This document shows positions 1 to 6,794 of a stretch of 7,699 nt of DNA, piece after piece. Made by a program: the position numbers and the translations under genes. The stretch comes from Hyphomicrobiales bacterium. GTDB lineage: Bacteria; Pseudomonadota; Alphaproteobacteria; Rhizobiales; Aestuariivirgaceae. Below the pieces are notes generated by a model. That model had not been told where the DNA came from and ran no database searches. It was given only the letters and a program-made list of their open reading frames with translations. Each line of letters opens with the position of its first letter. Within the stretch, counting starts at the first letter, position 1. The DNA is taken from contig JALWJW010000041.1 in assembly GCA_026996935.1 (NCBI GenBank), positions 1-7,699 on the forward strand. Reading direction: 5' to 3'.

Positions 1-1
1 G

Positions 2-1219
2 AAAGCTCTTGGTGCCGTGTTTGGTTCTGTTTACGGCTGGGATCGCCCCAACTGGTTTGCACCAGAAGGTTATGGCTTTGATGAAAGTGAAATCAAACTG
101 CCTGACGTTATTGTTAATAAAAACCACCCACCAGTTGAAGACGGTGAAAAAGTCAAAGAGCTTTGGTCTTTCCGCCGCTCAAACTATTTTGAACACGTTG
201 GCAACGAAATTAAAAACGTCACAGAAAACGCCGGCCTGTTAGACATGACCGCCTTTGCCAAATATATGGTCACAGGACCCGATGCTGAACAATGGCTCAA
301 TGAAACCCTGGCCAATAAAATTCCCAAAGCCATCGGCCGCGTTGGCCTTTGTCATTTGCTCACCACCCAGGGCGGTGTACGTTCAGAATTTACCGTCTAC
401 AAAATGGCCCAAGGCCAATATTACCTCGTTGGCCCCGGTGCCTTTGAGCGCCATGATTGGGACTGTCTCAACAAAGCCCTGCCCAAAAATCTGGACGTAA
501 AATTAGACCTCATCACCACCCAACAAGGTGTTCTGGTTCTTGCCGGTCCTCGCTCACGCGACATCCTACAAAAGCTAACCGATACTGATCTTTCAAACGA
601 CAATTTCAAATGGCTGACAGGCAAACCGATCAATGTCGGCATTGCTCAGGCCCATGCTTTACGCGTCAATTTTGTTGGTGAATTAGGCTGGGAGCTTCAT
701 CATCCTATCGAAATGCAAAATACCATTTTTGATTTATTGATGAAAGCTGGCGCTGAATTTGGACTTAAACCATTTGGCATTAGAGCCATGACCTCCATGG
801 CGATCGAAAAATCATACCGCCTCATTGGTCGCGAACTTTCTATTGAATACTCAGCTTACGAATCTGGCCTTGATCGCTTCGTCCACCCTGACAAAGGCCC
901 CTTCATTGGCCGTGATGCCCTTGTTGAGCGCCATGAAAAAGGCGATAAGTGGAAATACATCACCATGGAAATTCACGGCATAAAAGATGTAGATGCCAGA
1001 GGTTCTGAAGCCATTTATCAGGACGACACATTGGTTGGCCGCGCCACATCAGGTGGCTATGGCTGGCGGGTTGAAAAATCATTGGCCCTTGCCATGGTCA
1101 AACCTGAATTTGGCGCTGAAGGCACAAAACTTCAAATCAAAATTCTTGGCGATCTTTATGAAGCAACCGTCATTGAGGAATCCCCATTTGATAGCCAAAA
1201 TACTCGTCTGAGAAGCTAA
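2..1219 (+). CDS. Dimethylglycine/sarcosine dehydrogenase-like FAD oxidoreductase, C-terminal part (GcvT domain), 5' truncated
   Basis: The reading frame is open from the window edge (codon at 2-4), so the GTG at 17 is internal and the true start lies outside. The visible 405 residues match the C-terminal half of the roughly 800-residue family of FAD-dependent dimethylglycine/sarcosine dehydrogenases. A linker with VYGWDRPNWFAP (about nt 32-67) joins the missing FAD-binding domain to a GcvT-like folate-binding domain, which starts near SFRRSNYFEH (nt 167) and includes GLLDMT (about nt 233-250). A GcvT C-terminal barrel follows, with the typical stretch IRAM...IEKSYRLIGRELS (about nt 779-841) and GPFIGRDAL (nt 896-922). 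Family members oxidatively demethylate methylated glycines and pass the one-carbon unit to tetrahydrofolate. Which substrate is used cannot be decided without the FAD domain. No strong terminator follows directly, and the next gene on the same strand is about 400 bases away, so an operon with it is unlikely. Confidence 0.9.
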   Translation, partial: KALGAVFGSVYGWDRPNWFAPEGYGFDESEIKLPDVIVNKNHPPVEDGEKVKELWSFRRSNYFEHVGNEIKNVTENAGLLDMTAFAKYMVTGPDAEQWLNETLANKIPKAIGRVGLCHLLTTQGGVRSEFTVYKMAQGQYYLVGPGAFERHDWDCLNKALPKNLDVKLDLITTQQGVLVLAGPRSRDILQKLTDTDLSNDNFKWLTGKPINVGIAQAHALRVNFVGELGWELHHPIEMQNTIFDLLMKAGAEFGLKPFGIRAMTSMAIEKSYRLIGRELSIEYSAYESGLDRFVHPDKGPFIGRDALVERHEKGDKWKYITMEIHGIKDVDARGSEAIYQDDTLVGRATSGGYGWRVEKSLALAMVKPEFGAEGTKLQIKILGDLYEATVIEESPFDSQNTRLRS

Positions 1220-1300
1220 GACTTAATTTTTGAAAAAAAATATTCAACAAAATGAACTCCATACACCATATGGCGTAAGACAGAAAAAAATCACTTGGTT

Positions 1301-1417
1301 ATGGTCCCCCTAATGATTGCATTCAACGGTTTCCTTCCAGAAACCAATGAACTTTCAGGAGGCCATGTTTCACCTTTACCCACATGGCTTCAAATAACCG
1401 GGATAGCTGCCAATTGA
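1301..1417 (+). CDS. Possible small ORF, 38 aa, doubtful
   Basis: ATG at 1301 (second in-frame ATG at 1313) opens a 38-residue frame, MVPLMIAFNG...TGIAAN, ending at TGA 1415-1417. No Shine-Dalgarno sequence precedes either ATG and the product is not recognised. The 3' end runs into the left arm of the hairpin at 1396-1445. It is listed only because it is the longest frame in the gap and its composition is not obviously random. The more likely reading is that it is not a gene. Confidence 0.12.
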   Translation: MVPLMIAFNGFLPETNELSGGHVSPLPTWLQITGIAAN

Positions 1418-1445
1418 TCCAACAACCCTTGGCACTTTCCCGGTT
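1396..1445. other. Long imperfect inverted repeat / hairpin
   Basis: AACCGGGA (1396-1403) pairs with TCCCGGTT (1438-1445) over 8 bp. Inside it, TGCCAA (1408-1413) pairs with TTGGCA (1429-1434) over 6 bp. Between the two stems AG/CT can also pair, leaving only a T-T mismatch and one bulged C. The terminal loop is 15 bases. This gives about 16 paired positions. On the + strand it is followed by a T-rich but interrupted stretch (TTCTTCATTTTC), so it might be a weak terminator for the dehydrogenase, a structured leader of the EAL mRNA, or a small palindromic repeat element. Confidence 0.6.
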
Positions 1446-1507
1446 CTTCATTTTCAAAAGCCCAATTACCTACAGATTTTCAGAAACCCTGCAATATTTG
1501 CCGTTTC

Positions 1508-1522
1508 TTTACGTTTTTACGT
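1508..1522 (+). repeat. Tandem TTTACGT direct repeat
   Basis: TTTACGT occurs at 1508-1514 and again at 1516-1522, so the two copies are offset by 8 bases. It lies about 100 bases upstream of the proposed EAL start and overlaps the weak -35-like hexamer. It could be a regulator site, but with only two copies of a short AT-rich word it may be chance. Confidence 0.3.
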
Positions 1523-1535
1523 CATTTTGTATCTA
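1508..1535 (+). promoter_or_regulatory. Weak candidate promoter for the EAL gene
   Basis: TTTACG (1508-1513; four of six match TTGACA) is followed after 16 bases by TATCTA (1530-1535; a partial match to TATAAT). A start near 1541-1543 would leave a leader of about 80 bases before the TTG start at 1621 and almost none before the ATG at 1549. Both boxes are weak, so this is a suggestion only. Confidence 0.22.
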
Positions 1536-1608
1536 AATCTGTTTTTTCATGAATTTTGGGGCTGAATTCATCCATCCCATGCATGAAACCCCACTGTTTG
1601 TATGTTTT

Positions 1609-1612
1609 GGAG
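1609..1612 (+). promoter_or_regulatory. Ribosome-binding site deciding the EAL gene start
   Basis: GGAG lies 8 bases upstream of the in-frame TTG at 1621. The ATG codons at 1549 and 1579 have no comparable site. An out-of-frame ATG at 1614 overlaps this region but its frame closes after 14 codons. Confidence 0.45.
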
Positions 1613-1620
1613 TATGTGTT

Positions 1621-4227
1621 TTGAGTTTATCCCCATTTGTCCCTGTCCCGGAAGCTGACCAAGATGAGCAAGGCTCATTGGACAACCAAGGCCCAGAAAA
1701 TAGCTTCAGTGCACAATTTAGCCAAATCAATCAATCAATCTCAGCGGTTTCAGCCGCTACCTATTGTTGGGATATAGCCAGTGACCAAATCACCTGGAAC
1801 GGTGATCTTGAGAAAGTTTTTGGCCCGATCGAAAAGCAAGCCGTTGAAAACGGTCGCTCCTATGCCAGCCTTTTAGATCCTGATAATTTTACCTCACGCT
1901 TTGAAACCGTCATGCGCAATACCGAACTTGATGAAGGCAAAGGCGTACCGTTTTCTATCGAATATTCAATAAAACCTCTTGGCCGCGAGAACGACCATTC
2001 CATATGGGTCGAAGACATAGGCCGTTGGTATGCCGGTCATGACGGGCGACCCTCAAAAGTATTTGGTCTTGTTCGCCAAATTGATGACCGTCATGAACGT
2101 GACCAGCATTTGCAATTCATGGGCAATTGCGATCCACTAACCGGGATGATGAACCGTGGCCGCTTAACCGAAGCTTTAGGGGAAACCATTGAATCGGCCC
2201 GTGCTCAAGATCATTTAAGCGCCTTTCTTATTGTCGCCATTGCCAATCTTGAAGTTGTTAATGATGCCTATGGTTTTGATGTTGCCGACGAAGTTGTAAC
2301 CTCAATCGGCAAACGCTTACGCCAGGTGGTGCGCACCGGAGATGTTATTGGCCGCTATTCCGGTTCCAAATTTGGTATTATCCTGTCCCAGGCCACTCAG
2401 GAAGAATTAGAAGTTGCCGCCGAGCGCTTTTTATCCATCGCTCGCGAGCAGGTGATTGAAACCGAACTGGGGCCTGTTTGGGCAAGTCTGTCAATCGGTG
2501 GCCTCACCGTTCCCTATGCAGGCGATGATGCAACAACAACCATGTCTCATGCCGAAGAAGCCTTGGCCGAAGCAAAAAAACTGCCAACCGATGGTTTTGT
2601 TTCCTTTGAGCCGAGCAAAGATGTGGAATCTGAGCGCAAACTCAACTCCCGGTGCGCTGTTGAGATTATTCATAGCTTAAAAGACAGCCGTTTCACTCTT
2701 GCTTATCAGCCTATTTTCAATGTTCATACCCAGGAAATTGAATATTACGAAGCCCTGTTACGCATGAAATGCGAAAGCGGGGAAATTGTACCCGCTGGCC
2801 ATCTGGTCCCAATTGCTGAAAAAATTGGCCTGGTTCGTTTGATTGATCGCGCTGTGGTATCAAATGTTTTAACCACTCTGCGCCGTTATCCAACCAAACG
2901 GATTGCCTTGAATATTTCAGGCGTTACCGCCAATGACCCACGTTGGTTTGAAAAACTTACCGATATGTTCCGAGAAAACAAGGACATAACAGATCGGCTG
3001 ACCATTGAAATTACCGAAACTGTGGCCCTGGAAAACATTGACCAAACCGTTGGCTTTATTGAAAAACTGCATGACCTTGGTTGTAAAGTTGCCATTGACG
3101 ATTTTGGTGCAGGATTCACATCATTTAGAAATCTCAAATTGCTCAATGTCGATAAGGTCAAAATTGATGGATCATTCTGTCGTGATCTATCCAACAATCC
3201 CGAAAATCAGTATTTCGTTAAAACCCTGATTGACCTTGCTAAAAACTTCAACCTTTTAACCGTCGCTGAATGGGTTGAAAACCAGCAAGATGCCGACTTA
3301 TTGACATCTTGGGGTGTTGATTATTTACAAGGGCGTTTACATGGTATGGCGCAGGATTGCTCTGAATGGGGCGAACCTGTTAACGATGCCGATGAAATTT
3401 GTGTTGTTCCAAGCGAAATTTTGGACACATCTATTTCCCTGGACAACGAAGAGGCAAACGAAAACTCAGCCAGAAGTAATAATTTGTTATCACCAGCCTT
3501 ACCACGCGATCCAAGCCCTGTTGAAAGTCAGGCATTAATTACCCAAACATTTGGAGCAGACACTGAAAACGCACCAAGCCAGGCAAATCACCAGCAACCA
3601 TCGCAAGAGCAAGTCCATGAGCAAAACAGCACTAGGGACTTTCCCGCTTTCACACCACAACCAGAACCAGAACTGAATGACACAACTTCCAGGCATGATC
3701 AGAAATTACTGAACACTGATATTGAAGCAGAAACCCAATTTAACGCACTTAACGCTGAACAAAACGCTCAACCTTTTGCAGCTCTTCCTGAAGAAATGGG
3801 CATCCCTTTTGAAATTGCCCCACCAGCCAATTCAGAGCCAGTCTCAAACATCGAAACAATAGTAAATATTGAACAAGCTGACAGCTTCATTTCAACCGAA
3901 CCTTTCCCAATTCCTGACGTAAAGCCAGAGATATCATCGATCGATGCTTTTATACCTCAAACAATTTCCCAATCACAACAGGCAGCACCTGTAACTGATC
4001 AGGAGTATCAGGCACACACTGATCTGGCCCAAACAGAGGACATAACAACATTTGAAATTATTTCCGAAAGCCAGTTAGATGATGAATTAAGCAAATTACG
4101 TCAAGCCATCGAGATTTTGGGCAATAAGAAAAAAACTTCAGCGGCGCAAGGCACCTTAAATGCCCCTCTCGCGCAAAAAGATAGTGATCTTATCGGCCCA
4201 TTAAGCAGCAACATTGCAGCCAATTAA
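1621..4227 (+). CDS. PAS-GGDEF-EAL protein: likely c-di-GMP phosphodiesterase with a degenerate GGDEF domain and long acidic tail
   Basis: Numbered from the TTG at 1621 (868 aa). A PAS-like fold spans about residues 36-160 and a GGDEF domain about 170-330. The signature is SGSKF (247-251) instead of GGDEF, and the usual metal-binding Asp in the preceding strand is missing (VAIANLE, 205-211), so diguanylate cyclase activity is unlikely. An RxxD inhibitory-site motif remains (R238-D241). The EAL domain (about 345-577) looks complete: EALLR (377-381), N431, E463, DD 493-494, K514, E550 and Q570. It should hydrolyse c-di-GMP to pGpG. About 290 residues of acidic, Gln/Asn/Pro/Ser-rich sequence follow, closing with a short amphipathic helix-like segment (SQLDDELSKLRQAIEILG, 817-834). 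No clear membrane segment is seen, so it is probably cytosolic. I chose TTG 1621 because GGAG (1609-1612) precedes it by 8 bases. The alternative is ATG 1549 (892 aa), which lacks a ribosome-binding site and would add a Cys-containing hydrophobic N-terminus. Domain calls are firm; the start is uncertain. Confidence 0.92.
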   Translation: MSLSPFVPVPEADQDEQGSLDNQGPENSFSAQFSQINQSISAVSAATYCWDIASDQITWNGDLEKVFGPIEKQAVENGRSYASLLDPDNFTSRFETVMRNTELDEGKGVPFSIEYSIKPLGRENDHSIWVEDIGRWYAGHDGRPSKVFGLVRQIDDRHERDQHLQFMGNCDPLTGMMNRGRLTEALGETIESARAQDHLSAFLIVAIANLEVVNDAYGFDVADEVVTSIGKRLRQVVRTGDVIGRYSGSKFGIILSQATQEELEVAAERFLSIAREQVIETELGPVWASLSIGGLTVPYAGDDATTTMSHAEEALAEAKKLPTDGFVSFEPSKDVESERKLNSRCAVEIIHSLKDSRFTLAYQPIFNVHTQEIEYYEALLRMKCESGEIVPAGHLVPIAEKIGLVRLIDRAVVSNVLTTLRRYPTKRIALNISGVTANDPRWFEKLTDMFRENKDITDRLTIEITETVALENIDQTVGFIEKLHDLGCKVAIDDFGAGFTSFRNLKLLNVDKVKIDGSFCRDLSNNPENQYFVKTLIDLAKNFNLLTVAEWVENQQDADLLTSWGVDYLQGRLHGMAQDCSEWGEPVNDADEICVVPSEILDTSISLDNEEANENSARSNNLLSPALPRDPSPVESQALITQTFGADTENAPSQANHQQPSQEQVHEQNSTRDFPAFTPQPEPELNDTTSRHDQKLLNTDIEAETQFNALNAEQNAQPFAALPEEMGIPFEIAPPANSEPVSNIETIVNIEQADSFISTEPFPIPDVKPEISSIDAFIPQTISQSQQAAPVTDQEYQAHTDLAQTEDITTFEIISESQLDDELSKLRQAIEILGNKKKTSAAQGTLNAPLAQKDSDLIGPLSSNIAAN

Positions 4228-4258
4228 ATCAGGTATAGTTTAAAACCCCAGCCAGTTT

Positions 4259-4288
4259 AAAAAGGTCAGCCCGGCGCTGGCCTTTTTT
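4259..4288 (+). terminator. Intrinsic terminator of the EAL gene, probably bidirectional
   Basis: The arm AAAAAGGTCAGC (4259-4270) pairs with GCTGGCCTTTTT (4276-4287) over 12 bp with one G-U pair and a 5-base loop, followed by six T in all (4283-4288). It begins 31 bases after the EAL stop codon. Read on the - strand the same hairpin ends in five T, so it can also stop transcription from the convergent SDR gene. Confidence 0.9.
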
Positions 4289-4343
4289 CTATTCAAATTA
4301 TATTTGCATAGTTTTTATCGAAGCGTTCAGCTAGGTATTCCAA

Positions 4344-4368
4344 TCCAACTCAACATATTCCAGTTGGA
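4344..4368 (-). other. Hairpin downstream of the SDR gene
   Basis: TCCAACT (4344-4350) and AGTTGGA (4362-4368) form a 7-bp stem with an 11-base loop, starting about 12 bases beyond the SDR stop codon on the - strand. No T-tract follows on the - strand, so it is not a standard terminator. It may protect the mRNA 3' end, with transcription ending at the stronger hairpin at 4259-4288. Confidence 0.35.
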
Positions 4369-4380
4369 AGAAAGTTTTAT

Positions 4381-5268
4381 TTACGAAATTTTTCGACAGA
4401 AAGCATCATACCAGCGCCCCGCCAGAATACGTCGGGCAAAAGCCCCCATATGGGTTGGCAACGTCACATAATAACGCGGGTTAGGGCGCTTACTTTCCGC
4501 CGCATGAACCAATTTATCCAATACTGCATCGGGACCAAGACGATACTTAAGTTTCCACCCGCCACCTGTGCGCTTTTTAGATTCTTGTGGTGTTTCAGGC
4601 TCCCATCCATTCAGCGAAGTTCCTGATTTTCCCGACATTTGTTCTTGATAAGTTGCACGATGGGCCGAATTTTCAATATCAATAGTTTCATAAAAATTGG
4701 CAATTGCCCGCGCCTGAAATTTTGATCTGATCGGGCCAGGCTCAATCTGGCAAACAAACACGCCAGTTCCATGCAGCTCTAACCGCATGGTATCAGACAG
4801 GGCTTCAATGGCAAACTTTGAGGCATTATACGCCCCGCGCCATTTCAACGCCACCAACCCCAAAATAGAAGAACACTGCACAATTCGCCCAAAGCCGCGT
4901 TTGCGCATTGCCGGGATAATACGGCAATTAAGATCATGCCAGCCAATCACATTGGTTTCAAATTGCAGCCGCAACACATCTGGCGTCAAATCCTCAACCG
5001 CACCGCCTTGCCCATAAGCACCATTATTAAACAACACATCCAGTTTACCGTCAGTTTTCTCAAGCACTTCATTGGCACACGCTTTAATCGAATCTGGCTC
5101 TGTATAGTCCAAATAAATTGTCTCTAAACCTAAATCTGCCAAACGCTTCAGATCAGCATCATTTCGCGCTGTGGCAAACACCCGCCAGCCGCGTTCTTTC
5201 ATGCCTAACGCACATGTATAGCCAATGCCGGTGGAACACCCTGTAATTAAAATCGACTTCTCAGTCAT
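4381..5268 (-). CDS. Short-chain dehydrogenase/reductase, YbbO-like
   Basis: A 295-residue classical SDR, probably a cytosolic NADP(H)-dependent oxidoreductase. The Rossmann glycine motif TGCSTGIG is at 9-16. Arg35 after strand 2 (FATAR) suggests NADP(H) rather than NAD(H). The NNAG motif appears as NNGAYGQ (81-87), which I recall as usual in this subfamily. The catalytic set is N106, S134, Y147 and K151 (YNASK), and the PGPI motif is at 177-180. The C-terminal part (LGPDAVLDKLVHA..., 244-255, then PRYYVTLPTHMGA) resembles E. coli YbbO, an aldehyde reductase-type SDR. A hydrophilic insert at about 211-240, rich in Gly, Lys and Glu, makes this protein somewhat longer than YbbO. The ATG start has a good GGAG site 7 bases upstream. 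The gene is convergent to the EAL gene and follows the DUF882 gene across a terminator, so it is probably expressed separately. The substrate cannot be told from sequence. Confidence 0.92.
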   Translation of the reverse strand: MTEKSILITGCSTGIGYTCALGMKERGWRVFATARNDADLKRLADLGLETIYLDYTEPDSIKACANEVLEKTDGKLDVLFNNGAYGQGGAVEDLTPDVLRLQFETNVIGWHDLNCRIIPAMRKRGFGRIVQCSSILGLVALKWRGAYNASKFAIEALSDTMRLELHGTGVFVCQIEPGPIRSKFQARAIANFYETIDIENSAHRATYQEQMSGKSGTSLNGWEPETPQESKKRTGGGWKLKYRLGPDAVLDKLVHAAESKRPNPRYYVTLPTHMGAFARRILAGRWYDAFCRKIS

Positions 5269-5275
5269 AAATTAT

Positions 5276-5279
5276 CTCC
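5276..5279 (-). promoter_or_regulatory. Ribosome-binding site of the SDR gene
   Basis: Read on the - strand, GGAG precedes the ATG (5268-5266) by 7 bases and confirms that start. It lies only two bases downstream of the T-tract of the preceding gene's terminator, which is unusually tight. Confidence 0.8.
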
Positions 5280-5281
5280 AT

Positions 5282-5313
5282 AAAAAAAGAGGCTGCAAAC
5301 CACAACCTCTTTT
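5282..5313 (-). terminator. Intrinsic terminator of the DUF882 gene
   Basis: On the - strand AAAAGAGGTTG (5313-5303) pairs with CAGCCTCTTTT (5295-5285) over 11 bp with one G-U pair and a 7-base loop, running into seven T (5288-5282). It starts 33 bases after the DUF882 stop codon and ends just before the SDR ribosome-binding site. It should limit read-through from the peptidase gene into the SDR gene. Confidence 0.85.
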
Positions 5314-5326
5314 AAATCAAACTTGT

Positions 5327-5346
5327 TTTACCATTACGATGGTAAA
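5327..5346 (-). other. Perfect hairpin next to the DUF882 stop codon
   Basis: TTTACCAT (5327-5334) and ATGGTAAA (5339-5346) form a perfect 8-bp stem around a 4-base loop, directly after the TAA stop of the DUF882 gene. No T-tract follows. Together with the terminator at 5282-5313 it gives tandem hairpins at the mRNA end, possibly for 3'-end stability. Confidence 0.5.
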
Positions 5347-6792
5347 TTATTCAACAAAGTTCATTGGCTTATCTGCCGCTTTTAAAACAGCTTCAAGATT
5401 TCTTGCCATTTTGTTGCTTGAGCGAACCCGACTAAGTTGACCAGGACGTGTTGCCAGCAAATCACCTTTAGCAGCACGATTAACTCTTAAACTATCAGAC
5501 TTGCCAGAACGCACCACACCTGAATGAGTGACAACTGGTTTTCTTGCGATCGGTTTAGATTTACCGGTTAACGCTGCAATCATGATTTCCAGTGCAGATT
5601 TATCTTCCTGACTCAGTTTTTCAGGAGCCGCTACTTTTGTCCCGCCAAGGGTAAACGCTTGTGGCGCACCATCACGGCGGATCATTTTATTCGCATCACT
5701 TGACCACCAGAACGAATTGGTCGTTGTTGAAGCCTGCATAGGACGCAGCAGGGCAACACCACGCGCACGCCCTGAGGCAAGAGCGGTAGCAAAACTGCCC
5801 TTTGCCGCCTTATTCGTACGCTGGGTTGAAGCAACAGGTGCAGTATCCAACGGATTATTGGCAAGCAAAGTGCCGATGCCGGCATGTTTTAATGTTGGTT
5901 GCGGGCCAAAGTTCTGTTTGCCAGCCGGCGCCGATACAGGAACAACATAAGTATCAACAGCAGCAGCGGCCATTGCAACAGATAAGGGCCGCGCACGAGG
6001 TAATGGAACCGCTGGCTTTTTAACTTGAGCCAATTTAACAGATGGACGAAATCGTTTGGGCACAATATTACGCGGCCCACCCGTTGGATAGTTCTTTGCC
6101 GAAGCAATACGTGTCGTTGGTTGATTTGAACGCTTAAAGCGGGCACCAATAGTGCTGCGATTTGAGCGAATAATGCCAGCCAGTCTGGCAGGGCTCATAC
6201 GGGGCCAGTGGCGCACGGTACCAGAATCAATATGGACAAAGCCATATGTGCCAGAACGCGGATAATAACCAACACCACCGACACGGCGCGCCAGTGCACT
6301 GCCGCGCAGTCTGGATGTTGGTACATCAGGGAAATAAACATCAATAGCCCGGCCCTGAATATGTTGGCTGCGTCGCGCAACCTTGCGGCCAACACGGCGC
6401 AACATACCATTGGTTGCGGCAGAACGGAAAGCAGAAACAATATGGGCCGGCTTTTTAGCCCCTAAATCCTGATACAGCTCCCACAACAAATCAATCGTTT
6501 TAGGCGACATTTTTGTTTTTGCATTGCGACGCCAGTCACGAAAAAACCAATTCAGCTTTTCCATGGCAGCAGGAATATATCGCCCGTCTTTTTTGTAGGT
6601 AATACGAAGAGATTCTTTTGTATGTGGAAAATACAAATTCAATGTTCGTGTTTCAGCTTTTGCAGCAACAGAAGTCGCCACGAGCGAAACAAACAGCATC
6701 GCAACAGCAAGAAAGCTTTTCTGAAAAATACGATTGAACATAGATGATTTTAACGCAAGAGGGATTTTTGCGAACAAGGTACGCTTACTCAA
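5347..6792 (-). CDS. Secreted DUF882 / peptidase M15A-type protein (MepK/YcbK-like murein hydrolase) with long basic tail
   Basis: This 481-residue protein is exported: a basic start is followed by a hydrophobic core (about 27-43) and an AKA site at 44-46, giving a mature protein from about residue 47. The DUF882 domain spans about 47-205. Zinc-site residues expected for M15A peptidases are H144 and D151 (SQHIQGRAID) and H187 (FVHIDSG), and the family block VRHWPRM is at 193-199. The E. coli relative MepK cuts peptidoglycan cross-links, including the 3-3 links made by L,D-transpeptidases; one such gene lies directly upstream here. Residues 205-481 form a Lys/Arg/Pro/Ala-rich extension (about 45 basic against about a dozen acidic residues by my count) with no recognised domain; it may bind the wall or another anionic polymer. 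The start is uncertain: TTG 6792 has no ribosome-binding site, and ATG 6741 (residue 18) would leave a more ordinary signal peptide but also lacks one. A CtrA-type box lies about 160 bases upstream. Confidence 0.88.
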   Translation of the reverse strand: MSKRTLFAKIPLALKSSMFNRIFQKSFLAVAMLFVSLVATSVAAKAETRTLNLYFPHTKESLRITYKKDGRYIPAAMEKLNWFFRDWRRNAKTKMSPKTIDLLWELYQDLGAKKPAHIVSAFRSAATNGMLRRVGRKVARRSQHIQGRAIDVYFPDVPTSRLRGSALARRVGGVGYYPRSGTYGFVHIDSGTVRHWPRMSPARLAGIIRSNRSTIGARFKRSNQPTTRIASAKNYPTGGPRNIVPKRFRPSVKLAQVKKPAVPLPRARPLSVAMAAAAVDTYVVPVSAPAGKQNFGPQPTLKHAGIGTLLANNPLDTAPVASTQRTNKAAKGSFATALASGRARGVALLRPMQASTTTNSFWWSSDANKMIRRDGAPQAFTLGGTKVAAPEKLSQEDKSALEIMIAALTGKSKPIARKPVVTHSGVVRSGKSDSLRVNRAAKGDLLATRPGQLSRVRSSNKMARNLEAVLKAADKPMNFVE

Positions 6793-6794
6793 AT

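Larger units (their letters stand above)
1220..1620. other. Intergenic region of about 400 bases between the dehydrogenase and the EAL gene
   Basis: No convincing protein gene is seen on either strand. The stretch holds a 38-codon ORF of doubtful status (1301-1417), a long imperfect hairpin (1396-1445), a tandem TTTACGT repeat (1508-1522) and a weak promoter-like pair. The part from 1549 to 1620 is open in the frame of the EAL gene, but it uses codons (GGG, GGA, GTA, TGT) that are uncommon in the neighbouring genes, and no ribosome-binding site precedes the ATG at 1549. I therefore treat it as probable leader rather than coding sequence. Confidence 0.6.

Noticed and set aside
17..1219. Reading the dehydrogenase as a complete 400-residue GcvT-like protein starting at GTG 17
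   Set aside because: The frame is open to the left edge and begins with the linker that follows the FAD domain in full-length family members, so the start is outside the window.
1357..1395. AGGAGG followed by ATG (1365) and a 10-codon frame
   Set aside because: Only two bases separate the Shine-Dalgarno-like sequence from the ATG, which is too close for normal initiation, and the frame is very short.
1533..1730. 65-codon frame on the - strand opposite the EAL gene start
   Set aside because: It overlaps the leader and N-terminus of the EAL gene, has a low-complexity product and no recognisable motif; best explained as a shadow frame.
4241..4265. Direct repeat of AGTTTAAAA before the EAL terminator
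   Set aside because: Two short AT-rich copies 18 bases apart, partly inside the terminator A-tract; no support for function.
5889..6465. Several overlapping frames of 70-86 codons within the DUF882 gene on both strands
   Set aside because: They are shadows of the DUF882 frame, which has a signal peptide, zinc-site residues and family motifs.
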